Origin: an uncultured Solobacterium sp.
GTDB taxonomy: Bacteria; Bacillota_I; Bacilli_A; Erysipelotrichales; Erysipelotrichaceae
Direction of reading: 5' to 3'
Assembly: GCA_905235315.1 (NCBI GenBank)
Contig: CAJOLG010000009.1
Coordinates: 1-19,285, forward strand
Length of the DNA: 19,285 bases
In this document: one piece after another, positions 13,757 through 19,285 of the stretch
Numbering within the stretch: position 1 is the stretch's first letter
Layout of the letters: every line of letters begins with the position of its first letter
Notes under the pieces: model-generated
Seen by the model: only the letters and a program-made list of their open reading frames with translations
Told to the model about the DNA's origin: nothing
Database searches by the model: none
Translations under genes and position numbers: made by a program

Positions 13757-14701
13757 ATGAGAATTGCTTATTTATTGTATTCGGGACGCAAATATTACGA
13801 TATCGTTCCCGTCTGCCAGGAGCTGGTAAAACAGGGAGACCATGTATTCATTATGGTCTCGGATGACAAAGCGCGTGATGAAGTGACCGTAGCCTTTGCG
13901 GGAAGCCGCCGCGTGCATATCTCCCGCCGCCTGGAATTTGCCCAGGAAGGCGATATGTCCCTCGCCCGCGGAACCCTGCTTCAGATGGCAGATGCCCTGG
14001 CTTATGAGGATGCGGAGTTTGATTACTTCATCAACCTCACGGAAGGAATGCTGCCGGTGAAGACCCGCACGGAAATCGTTTCCTTCCTCGAACAGAATCC
14101 CGGCGATTATTACTACATCGACCGCAACGAGGACGAAGACCCGGCTCTGCGGCCAAAGACGCTGAAATATTACACCTATACCAACATGCTGGTGTTTCCG
14201 ACCAGTCGCTGGGTTCGCTGGAATACAAAAGCTGCCGCCAACTTCCTGAATCTCATCGGGGTGCGGCGGAAGCTGGATGAAAAAGTCAAAATCGGAAGCC
14301 CGTGGTTTATTCTCACCAAAGATACCGCAAAGGTTCTGAGCGAAAACTACCCCTACTGCAGTGACAAGTTCAAGTTATCCTGGTATCCGGAAGAAAATGT
14401 CTACTTCATGATGCTGGACAAGTATCTTCCCAACCATCCGCATATCAATAAAGACCTGCGCGTAGTCGGGCCGACCGGCTCCTGGATCGAAAGCCAGGGT
14501 GCCCGTCCCCTGTCCAGGGAGGTTCTGAATGCCCACCCGGAAGCACTGTTCGGCGGCCAGTTCTTCGATACCGAGGATGAAGAACTCTACGAAGAGATGC
14601 TTCGGAAGTACAATGAGGACTACCGAAAAGAAGCCGTCAGTGATAAATCGAAGACCGTGACGGAAAAAGAGTTCAATGATATTGTCGATCAGATGAGATA
14701 G
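13757..14701 (+). CDS. Beta-1,6-N-acetylglucosaminyltransferase, GT14-like (core-2/I-branching family)
   Basis: This 314-residue protein matches the bacterial core-2/I-branching type glycosyltransferases. Seen are MRIAYLLYSG at the N-terminus, then RVHISRRLEFAQEGDMSLARGTL (about 52-73), DAEFDYFINLTEGMLPVKT (about 85-103), and SPWFILTKDTAKVL with an EENVYFMMLDK block. The family normally adds GlcNAc to glycan acceptors; acceptor and donor here are not known. No signal peptide or membrane helix is visible, so it is likely cytosolic. It is the only plus-strand gene in the window, is divergent from glcK, and ends in its own terminator. A surface polysaccharide or glycoprotein role is possible, but no cell-wall gene cluster is present to support it. 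Confidence 0.85.
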   Translation: MRIAYLLYSGRKYYDIVPVCQELVKQGDHVFIMVSDDKARDEVTVAFAGSRRVHISRRLEFAQEGDMSLARGTLLQMADALAYEDAEFDYFINLTEGMLPVKTRTEIVSFLEQNPGDYYYIDRNEDEDPALRPKTLKYYTYTNMLVFPTSRWVRWNTKAAANFLNLIGVRRKLDEKVKIGSPWFILTKDTAKVLSENYPYCSDKFKLSWYPEENVYFMMLDKYLPNHPHINKDLRVVGPTGSWIESQGARPLSREVLNAHPEALFGGQFFDTEDEELYEEMLRKYNEDYRKEAVSDKSKTVTEKEFNDIVDQMR

Positions 14702-14726
14702 CCGTAAAACACGGCTGTCTTTTTTA
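14700..14726 (+). terminator. Intrinsic terminator after the glycosyltransferase gene
   Basis: agccgt and acggct form a 6-bp stem around a 5-nt loop (14700-14716), followed by gtcttttttag. The stem begins within the stop codon. The convergent cyclase gene ends at 14724, inside the T-tract. No equivalent T-tract exists on the minus strand. Confidence 0.85.
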
Positions 14727-15272
14727 GTCTTTCTCGGCGATCACCCGGCACGGCAGGCCGGTGACACCGGTATAATTCATCGGATAGGTATTGATAAGGG
14801 ATGTTCCGATCACCCGGTCGAGGCCGGTAAGATTTTCCACTACAAATACGCCGTGATCGGCAAGGTGCTGATCAGCCGGTGTGTGTTCTTTTCCGCGCCG
14901 CACGCCCGCAAAGTCAATGCCGATAATGGAAATCCCCTTTTCAATCAGCGCATCAATCAGGTCGTACGAAAGCACGGGATGGGCCTTATGATATTCCGCA
15001 GTTCCGTATCCGGTTTTTTCGATAAATCCGGTACAGAACCCCACAAACATGCCCGCATGGATCCCATCCAGCGGGATATCCGCACAGGTGATTTCCCGGC
15101 CCGCACATGCGCGCACATCGAACACGACCGCTTCCAGCCGGGTGTACGAAAGCGGAAATTCTTTGTCCATACAGTCAAAGTGCGTGCCGAGATGCCCGGC
15201 CGGCGCATGAACGTCCGCACCCTGAGCGTTTGCCATGGCCGGTGTGATTTTCAGTGTCAGATCATACAGCAT
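14724..15272 (-). CDS. Cyclase-family metal hydrolase (kynurenine formamidase-like)
   Basis: The 182-residue protein belongs to the metal-dependent cyclase/amidohydrolase family (Pfam Cyclase), which includes bacterial kynurenine formamidase and isatin hydrolase. The signature H-x-G-T-H-x-D occurs at H27, H31 and D33 (HLGTHFDCM). GIDFAG (118-123) and a later HLADHGVFVVENLTG segment (H136, E146) match the rest of the metal site. It is a little shorter than typical members. The real substrate is unknown; no tryptophan or kynurenine genes are nearby. The start at 15272 has AAGGAG 6 nt upstream. A strong hairpin at 15291-15316 lies just before this site. Confidence 0.82.
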   Translation of the reverse strand: MLYDLTLKITPAMANAQGADVHAPAGHLGTHFDCMDKEFPLSYTRLEAVVFDVRACAGREITCADIPLDGIHAGMFVGFCTGFIEKTGYGTAEYHKAHPVLSYDLIDALIEKGISIIGIDFAGVRRGKEHTPADQHLADHGVFVVENLTGLDRVIGTSLINTYPMNYTGVTGLPCRVIAEKD

Positions 15273-15290
15273 GCGTTTCTCCTTTTTGAA

Positions 15291-15316
15291 AATGTCATGG
15301 CACAGGCCATGACATT
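15291..15316. repeat. Perfect 11-bp inverted repeat before the cyclase gene
   Basis: aatgtcatggc and gccatgacatt form a perfect 11-bp stem around the loop acag. It lies 1 nt after the stop codon of the small membrane-protein gene and about 7 nt before the cyclase Shine-Dalgarno. On the minus strand only a short T-rich stretch (TTC) follows, so it is a weak terminator at best. It could equally be an operator or an RNA processing site. Confidence 0.8.
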
Positions 15317-15317
15317 C

Positions 15318-15605
15318 TTATTTGTTGGCATCAAGATAGTTGATTCGGTCCAGAACGTGCTTACGCCCGCGGCGGTATGAAACATAGCTGAATGCCGCAA
15401 CGATTCCGCTGAGCACCGCAAGCACGATCACAACGATCCGCCACGGAGAAGTGCTGTTTTTGAGAAAAGTGAACAGAAAGACGAGGCAGACGAGAAACAC
15501 CAGAAAACTGTACTGCACGTATCGTTTGACGCGCATCAGTATGATGTTTTCCTGCTGGATCTGCAGCTTGATATCTTCACGTTCTTTATTTGTAAGTTTG
15601 GCCAT
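15318..15605 (-). CDS. Small two-helix membrane protein of unknown function
   Basis: I do not recognise this 95-residue protein. The first 28 residues are charged and helix-prone, with several lysine and glutamate residues (MAKLTNKEREDIKLQIQQEN). Two hydrophobic segments follow at about 29-48 (YVQYSFLVFLVCLVFLFTF) and 55-77 (WRIVVIVLAVLSGIVAAFSY), joined by a short loop. A basic tail (YRRGRKHVLDRINYL) ends it. Start at 15605 is supported by GAGGAA 5 nt upstream. It follows the PTS terminator and precedes the cyclase gene. Its own promoter is not obvious, so some readthrough or a weak promoter is likely. Confidence 0.7.
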   Translation of the reverse strand: MAKLTNKEREDIKLQIQQENIILMRVKRYVQYSFLVFLVCLVFLFTFLKNSTSPWRIVVIVLAVLSGIVAAFSYVSYRRGRKHVLDRINYLDANK

Positions 15606-15630
15606 ATTAATTCCTCACCCTGTCCAGTGT

Positions 15631-15668
15631 AACAAAAAAACTCTGCTTTGGGAGAATAAGCAGAGTTT
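15631..15668 (-). terminator. Intrinsic terminator of the PTS operon
   Basis: On the minus strand AAACTCTGCTT and AAGCAGAGTTT pair over 11 bp around a 9-nt loop (15638-15668). TTTTTTTGTT follows. The start of the stem is 25 nt beyond the IID stop codon. Confidence 0.93.
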
Positions 15669-15693
15669 AAGATTGGTTCTTTCGAATAAAGAA

Positions 15694-16515
15694 TTATTCG
15701 TAAGCCAGTCCCGGATCGAAGACGCCGATGAGAACACCAACAATCGCGATCACGAGCATGAGCAGCATGACTTTGACTGCGGACATCTTCTTCTTGGACA
15801 TGAGGTACCAGCAAAGCAGTACGAACAGCATTGTGACGATGCCAGGGTAAGCGCCATCCAGGTTGTTCTGGAGGGAGACTTCACCGAAGTGCAGGGAAGT
15901 GGTGATGTTTACCCAGGAAGCTGCCATCGCACCGACGATGACCTGGCCGAGGAGAACTGCAGACTCACGGAGCGCGGTAGCACGGTCACCAACGATGACT
16001 TCGACAGCGTTTCCGCCGAGCTGATAGCCCTTCATGTAAATTGTTCTCTGGAACCAGATGGATGTAGCATTCCAGACGATGATGTAGAACAGGATACCTG
16101 CAACGGAACCGCCGTTGGAGAAGCCAAGAGCGATACCGAGGAGGATAGGAATATATGTACCAACGATGAGGGAGTCACCGATACCAGCGAGCGGGCCCAT
16201 GAGACCAGCACGGATACCGTTGATCATTTCATCATCGATGCCGTCTGCGCCGTTAGCGCGAGCTTCTTCAAGACCAGCTGTGATACCGACAACGATCGAT
16301 CCGATCTGCGGCTCGGTGTTGAAGAACGGGTAGTATGTCTCGAGCTTTTGTTTCTGCTCTTCCTTATCCTTATACAGGCTCTGGATAATCGGGAGCATGG
16401 ACCACATGTAACCGAATGTCTGCATGTGCTCCTGTGTGAAGCAGGTCAGGTTACCATAGAACCAACGCCAGAAGGACTTGTTTAACGCTGCCTTCGTAAT
16501 TTTCTTTTCAGCCAT
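15694..16515 (-). CDS. PTS mannose/fructose/sorbose-family IID component
   Basis: IID is one of the two membrane subunits of mannose-family phosphotransferase permeases and works with IIC to move the sugar. The 273-residue protein shows FWRWFYGNLTCFTQEHMQTFGYMWSMLPI (about 15-43), FNTEPQIGSIVVGITAGLEEARANG (about 69-93), and GIRAGLMGPLAGIGDSLIVGTYIPILLGIAL (about 105-135). These are hallmark segments, followed by C-terminal hydrophobic segments ending ...GVFDPGLAYE. Substrate is not visible from the sequence. A GGAGG site lies before the start, in the last codons of IIC, with 2 nt between the genes. Its codon use is that of a highly expressed gene. Confidence 0.93.
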   Translation of the reverse strand: MAEKKITKAALNKSFWRWFYGNLTCFTQEHMQTFGYMWSMLPIIQSLYKDKEEQKQKLETYYPFFNTEPQIGSIVVGITAGLEEARANGADGIDDEMINGIRAGLMGPLAGIGDSLIVGTYIPILLGIALGFSNGGSVAGILFYIIVWNATSIWFQRTIYMKGYQLGGNAVEVIVGDRATALRESAVLLGQVIVGAMAASWVNITTSLHFGEVSLQNNLDGAYPGIVTMLFVLLCWYLMSKKKMSAVKVMLLMLVIAIVGVLIGVFDPGLAYE

Positions 16516-16517
16516 TG

Positions 16518-17360
16518 TTAAATATCCTCCTCTTCTGTTACTGCAACAGCTCCGCCCTTCTTGGACTCGAGGGCGTTCATCTTCATCTGGAAGTTAATCA
16601 GAGCGAAGACTGCAGCTACGCAGGTAGCAGCGATCAGGGTGAGACCCATAGATCTTGCAAGTGTGAAACCGAAGACGAAGTAAATCAGGTCAGTCGGTTT
16701 TGTAACGACGGAGTTGAGCAGGATGCCCATTCCAACTGCCGGCAGCATGGAGCCAACGGTGAAGAGAGCCTTCATGTACCAGGAATCCATCGGGAGTGCT
16801 TCACGGAATGTGTAAACAGCCTGGGATCCGAAGTGGTTGATCAGCATAACCGGAATGAAGGAAATGATGATATGCGAGATAATCGGCATCCATGTTTCAA
16901 CAGCTGTCAGGATCTTGAAGTTGCCCTTGTCGAGTTCAGCCCATCCAATGTGCTGCCATACAAGGTTCAGGACGGCTGTGCCATAGAACTGGACAGTACC
17001 GACAGTACCTACGAGAGCACCCATTGCGCCTGCGATACCGCTGGCCTCAGGTCCTGCGAGATCCAGGCCCTGGCTCTTCGCTGTAACGTAAGCAAGAGGG
17101 ATACCAATGTAGGAGACAGCGCGGAGGTCAGCAGCGACTGTTCCTCCGGGAGTAACTAATGCAATGTAGATAACCTGCATCGGAATCGCGATCTGAATGC
17201 AGCCCTTAACGTCGCCCATGATAAGGCCGACGAACAGAGACGCAATCAGAGGACGGTTCAGAGTATAGTTACCAACTGTTGTACCCAGGCAGGCGATGGT
17301 AGATGCCGCTAACATGGACATGATACCGAGCAGTGCGGCCTGGAACCAAGAAATTGCCAT
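16518..17360 (-). CDS. PTS mannose/fructose/sorbose-family IIC component
   Basis: IIC forms, with IID, the membrane channel and sugar-binding part of a mannose-family PTS. The 280-residue protein is mostly hydrophobic. It has GLIMGDVKGCIQIAIPMQVIYIALVTPGGTVAAD (about 45-78) and IPLAYVTAKSQGLDLAGPEASGIAG (about 87-111), both typical. The first is the extracellular-side sugar-binding region in family structures. The C-terminal tail is short and acidic (EEEDI). The start at 17360 has AAAGGGG 9 nt upstream. It is preceded by a long 123-bp spacer with hairpins, unlike the 2-nt IIC-IID junction. Confidence 0.93.
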   Translation of the reverse strand: MAISWFQAALLGIMSMLAASTIACLGTTVGNYTLNRPLIASLFVGLIMGDVKGCIQIAIPMQVIYIALVTPGGTVAADLRAVSYIGIPLAYVTAKSQGLDLAGPEASGIAGAMGALVGTVGTVQFYGTAVLNLVWQHIGWAELDKGNFKILTAVETWMPIISHIIISFIPVMLINHFGSQAVYTFREALPMDSWYMKALFTVGSMLPAVGMGILLNSVVTKPTDLIYFVFGFTLARSMGLTLIAATCVAAVFALINFQMKMNALESKKGGAVAVTEEEDI

Positions 17361-17407
17361 AAATCCAAACCCCTTTCAATTAGTTTTTAATAGCATTTTT
17401 ATCAAAA

Positions 17408-17471
17408 CCCGGAAATTTCTCCCCAAATATAACCCGGGATCTGACCAATTTTGTCTGCGGGAATTCCCCGC
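17408..17471 (-). ncRNA. Structured IIB-IIC intercistronic spacer (two hairpins)
   Basis: Two hairpins lie in the 123-nt gap between IIB and IIC. The first, GCGGG with CCCGC around a 5-nt loop (17457-17471), is 12 nt after the IIB stop codon. The second pairs CCCGG with CCGGG (17408-17412 with 17434-17438) and has an inner ATTT/AAAT stem, followed by TTTTGATAAAA. The second resembles a weak terminator or an RNA processing and stability element, which could let IIA and IIB be made at a different level from IIC and IID. It is unlikely to be a separate RNA gene. Confidence 0.55.
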
Positions 17472-17483
17472 GTTTTACGGTTA

Positions 17484-17978
17484 TTATTTATAACCGAACT
17501 GACCGCGGAACTTCGGCCATTCGCCGATTGCGGTCTCACGGACGAGCGCGAATGTAATGGTGTAACCCTTCTGGTAAATCCTCTCAAACGCATCCGCTTC
17601 TTCCTGTGTGATGGACTGGTTGTTTCCGAGCTTGACAGCTCCCGGACGATCGTTGCACGGACCGACGATAAGTTCTTTGACATCGTTCGGAACGAAGCCG
17701 TTGTCGACCAGAATGGTAGCCATGTCAATCGGGTTCTTTGTGATCAGGAAGTAATGCTTCGGGCTCTCCTGAACCTTCTTGGCATTCTCAAGGAAGTGTT
17801 CCATCGTCCAGATGAATACCTTCTTCTCGGTGGAAGCCACAAAGCTCTGCTTCAGAACCGGAGTGGTCGCTGCTTTGTCGTTGACAGCGATGATACCGTC
17901 GCAGGGATATTCCTTCGACCAGCGAGTAATAATCTGACCGTGGATGATACGGTCGTCAACACGCATAAATGTGATCAT
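17484..17978 (-). CDS. PTS mannose/fructose/sorbose-family IIB component
   Basis: IIB is the cytosolic domain that takes phosphate from IIA on a histidine and passes it to the sugar. The 164-residue protein has the conserved R-x-D-x-R-x-x-H-G-Q motif as RVDDRIIHGQ, with phospho-histidine H13. It is a stand-alone IIB, not fused to IIA as in many mannose systems. The start at 17978 has a full AAGGAGG site 12 nt upstream. Substrate specificity of mannose, sorbose, GalNAc or other hexose types cannot be told here. Confidence 0.94.
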   Translation of the reverse strand: MITFMRVDDRIIHGQIITRWSKEYPCDGIIAVNDKAATTPVLKQSFVASTEKKVFIWTMEHFLENAKKVQESPKHYFLITKNPIDMATILVDNGFVPNDVKELIVGPCNDRPGAVKLGNNQSITQEEADAFERIYQKGYTITFALVRETAIGEWPKFRGQFGYK

Positions 17979-18033
17979 AAATGTAATTATCCTCCTTATT
18001 ATGAACTCACGTTATTATGTGTTACTGCCTGAA

Positions 18034-18465
18034 TCAGATGTCGTCGTCGCCTTCTTCTTCGACGACCGGCTTGAATTCTGCTACTGCATTCTGCGCTTCA
18101 CTGATGACGGTGTTCTTGAGCGCCTCACGGTCTTCCAGAACATCCTTCATGATGACAGCGGTCATTACCATCGGCATGTTCATGCCGGTGAGAACGATCG
18201 AATTGTCAAGCAGACCGCGCTCGGCCAGAACTTCCAGCGATTTTGTCATCGGGGATCCGCCGAGAATATCGCAGAGCAGGATTACTTCGTCCTCCGCGGT
18301 GATCGGAGCCACCAGTTCACGAAAATTATCCTGGAACTGGTCTGCGCTCATGTCCGCGCGAAGATTTGTACAAAGTACTTCATCTTTCGGACCTGTCATC
18401 ATAAAGACAGCGGTCCGGAGGCCCGGAGCGAAATCTCCGTGACTCACCATTACTACATATCTCAT
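18034..18465 (-). CDS. PTS mannose/fructose/sorbose-family IIA component
   Basis: IIA accepts phosphate from HPr and hands it to IIB. The 143-residue protein starts MRYVVMVSHGDFAPGL, with phospho-histidine H9, and CDILGGSP (65-72) holds the active-site aspartate D66. It ends with an acidic tail (EEEGDDDI). It is the first gene of the PTS operon. The start has AAGGAG 5 nt upstream, and the promoter with a cre site lies about 60-90 nt upstream. A 55-bp gap separates it from IIB. Confidence 0.94.
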   Translation of the reverse strand: MRYVVMVSHGDFAPGLRTAVFMMTGPKDEVLCTNLRADMSADQFQDNFRELVAPITAEDEVILLCDILGGSPMTKSLEVLAERGLLDNSIVLTGMNMPMVMTAVIMKDVLEDREALKNTVISEAQNAVAEFKPVVEEEGDDDI

Positions 18466-18479
18466 TTTCTCTCCTTATG

Positions 18480-18512
18480 GGGTGTGGGAAAAAGCATTCT
18501 GCACCCACGCCC
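18480..18512 (-). promoter_or_regulatory. 5' leader stem-loop before PTS IIA
   Basis: On the minus strand GGGCGTGGG and CCCACACCC pair over 9 positions with one A-C mismatch. An inner GCA/TGC stem closes a 3-nt GAA loop. It would begin about 8 nt after the predicted RNA start near 18520 and end 3 nt before the AAGGAG. It may protect the 5' end of a highly expressed message; no T-tract follows, so it is not a terminator. Confidence 0.6.
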
Positions 18513-18526
18513 GATTCAATGATTCT

Positions 18527-18555
18527 ATTGTATGCGTAAACGTTTTCAAACTCAA
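18527..18555 (-). promoter_or_regulatory. Promoter of the PTS operon
   Basis: TTGAGT (18550-18555) and TACAAT (18527-18532) are 17 bp apart on the minus strand. The spacer contains a cre-like site. No sigma-54 promoter of the kind that serves many mannose PTS operons (TGGCAC and TTGCW spaced 5 bp) is present, so this operon is probably read by the housekeeping sigma factor. Confidence 0.8.
18535..18548. promoter_or_regulatory. cre-like CcpA operator
   Basis: TGAAAACGTTTACG on the minus strand matches the cre consensus TGWAANCGNTNWCA at 13 of 14 positions; only the last base differs. It sits between the -35 and -10 elements, the position where CcpA binding blocks RNA polymerase. Glucose or another preferred sugar would therefore be expected to repress the PTS operon. 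The function is inferred from the motif and position. Confidence 0.75.
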
Positions 18556-18608
18556 TATTGACAAATCAAAATCTTTTTATATTTTCTTTTAAAACCATTC
18601 CCGGTTTC

Positions 18609-18938
18609 TCAGATATATTTCGACAGAAGCCAGAACAGCAGGGCACCGAGAAGCGGAATAATGAACAGGAACGAATACGATCCCAGCACCTTGCGCTCCA
18701 GCTTTGCCCAGTTTGCTTCACTGAAGTAGTAGCGGTCGTCCTCGGTGCGGATCACGACGTTCTCCTGCATCAGGTTTGCGATGGTATACGCCAGCACCTG
18801 TGTGGTCAGTTTGATATCTTTCAGCTGGTCATAGCCGATGGCGTGTTCTTCGTCCAGCGCGCCGTTCTGCTTGAGAAACTGAATCACCGCCTGGCCTGCC
18901 GTCTGTCTGCCGCTGACACGTTTTTTACTTTCAGACAT
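18609..18938 (-). CDS. Winged-helix-like protein with C-terminal membrane anchor, function unknown
   Basis: I do not recognise this 109-residue protein. I start it at the ATG 18938, MSESKKRVSGRQ; the stop of the upstream gene and this ATG share one base (TAATG), and a longer in-frame start would lie within that gene. Residues about 13-82 have the helix-helix-helix-hairpin look of a winged helix domain (AGQAVIQFLKQNGALDEEHAIGYDQLKDIKLTTQ, then DDRYYFSEANW). Residues about 87-106 are one hydrophobic helix (LGSYSFLFIIPLLGALLFWLL). It may be a membrane-tethered regulator. It reads toward the PTS operon, but the PTS promoter is independent. Confidence 0.65.
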   Translation of the reverse strand: MSESKKRVSGRQTAGQAVIQFLKQNGALDEEHAIGYDQLKDIKLTTQVLAYTIANLMQENVVIRTEDDRYYFSEANWAKLERKVLGSYSFLFIIPLLGALLFWLLSKYI

Positions 18939-19285
18939 TATTTCTTTTCCTTCTTTTCTGCCTTTTTCTCTTTTTTCGCCCTGCGCCATTCCTCATACGC
19001 TTCATGGACCGTCATGCCCATCTTGCGGGACAGCGTATATTTTCCCTGGGTGGTCTGCAGCTCGACAATACGCTGCAGGCCGCGCTTCTTCGGCTCAAGA
19101 TTCAATACGCTCTTCCACGGGATGACCGCATCCTCAACAACGATTGCGTTCGGGCCGATGATCGCGCTGCGTTTTACAATCGCCACCAGCATCTGCCCCA
19201 GCAGGATCATTGCCACAAAGAGGAATGCCATACGGAACCACTCCGCCTGCTCGATGGAAGTATCGATCGTAAATGCGGAATAGAG
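18938..19285 (-). CDS. Uncharacterised membrane protein with PH-like region, partial (5' end outside window)
   Basis: The frame is open to the right edge, so the start probably lies beyond 19285; an internal ATG at 19231 is less likely. The visible 115 residues include one hydrophobic helix (about 18-38, FRMAFLFVAMILLGQMLVAIV), then a beta-rich stretch (AIIGPNAIVVEDAVIPWKSVLNLEPKK ... VELQTTQGKYTLSRKM) that resembles the small PH-like domains of bacterial membrane proteins. A very basic and glutamate-rich tail ends it (RRAKKEKKAEKKEKK). It overlaps the next gene by one base. Function is not known. Confidence 0.6.
   Translation of the reverse strand, partial: LYSAFTIDTSIEQAEWFRMAFLFVAMILLGQMLVAIVKRSAIIGPNAIVVEDAVIPWKSVLNLEPKKRGLQRIVELQTTQGKYTLSRKMGMTVHEAYEEWRRAKKEKKAEKKEKK

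Noticed and set aside
15451..16485. Long plus-strand open frame of 344 codons opposite PTS IID
   Set aside because: It lies antisense to a clearly recognised IID gene, has low-complexity, polar content and no family features. It results from the biased codon use of a highly expressed gene. The 214-codon plus-strand frame at 16515-17159 opposite IIC is rejected for the same reason.
18592..18607. Terminator after the winged-helix-like gene
   Set aside because: Only a 5-bp AAACC/GGTTT stem can be drawn, and A residues follow instead of a clear T-run. I cannot support it as a terminator.

Overview
The window looks like chromosomal DNA from a Bacillota (Firmicutes) bacterium. The signs are AGGAGG-type Shine-Dalgarno sites, intrinsic terminators with T-tracts, a CcpA-type cre site over a mannose-family PTS promoter, the short HisG plus HisZ form of ATP phosphoribosyltransferase, and a YkuE-like phosphoesterase. 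Its moderately GC-rich codon use and gene content would suit an Erysipelotrichia-like gut lineage, but that placement is an impression and was not computed. I see no insertion sequences, phage genes or CRISPR arrays. Almost every gene is on the minus strand; the one clear exception is a glycosyltransferase gene at 13757-14701.

Region 1 (1-7325, minus strand) is a compact histidine operon read hisC-hisB-hisZ-hisG-hisD-hisH-hisA-hisF-hisI-hisE. Nine genes are complete and hisE runs off the left edge. Most junctions are ATGA or longer overlaps, so translation is probably coupled. The genes supply every step from PRPP and ATP to histidine except histidinol-phosphate phosphatase and the final hisE residues. 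No T-box lies in front of hisC. A promoter with an extended -10 sits in the 118-bp gap between alr and hisC.

Region 2 (7381-11221, minus strand) is a three-gene unit: a cytosolic BMP/Med-domain protein with a ParB-like N-terminal domain, a small calcineurin-type phosphoesterase, and alanine racemase (alr). It ends at a terminator. Region 3 (11232-11784) is a tRNA operon, Val-Thr-Tyr-Lys-Gly, with a strong promoter and its own terminator.

Region 4 (11801-14726) holds a membrane-anchored YkuE-like phosphoesterase, a ROK glucokinase, and a divergent GT14-type beta-1,6-N-acetylglucosaminyltransferase. The phosphoesterase and the glycosyltransferase each have a -10 element 6-7 nt before their start codon and no Shine-Dalgarno, so both may be made from leaderless mRNAs. 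Region 5 (14724-18555) is a mannose-family PTS operon, IIA-IIB-IIC-IID, under a cre-containing promoter. It ends at a strong terminator and is followed by a small two-helix membrane protein and a metal-dependent cyclase/formamidase-like enzyme. Imported sugar phosphate from the PTS and glucose phosphorylated by the ROK kinase would both feed glycolysis.

Region 6 (18609-19285) contains two translationally coupled, uncharacterised membrane-associated proteins; the upstream one runs off the right edge. I found no clearly new multi-gene system. The best leads are the ParB-BMP fusion operon, the two apparent leaderless genes, and several unexplained structured intergenic RNAs.
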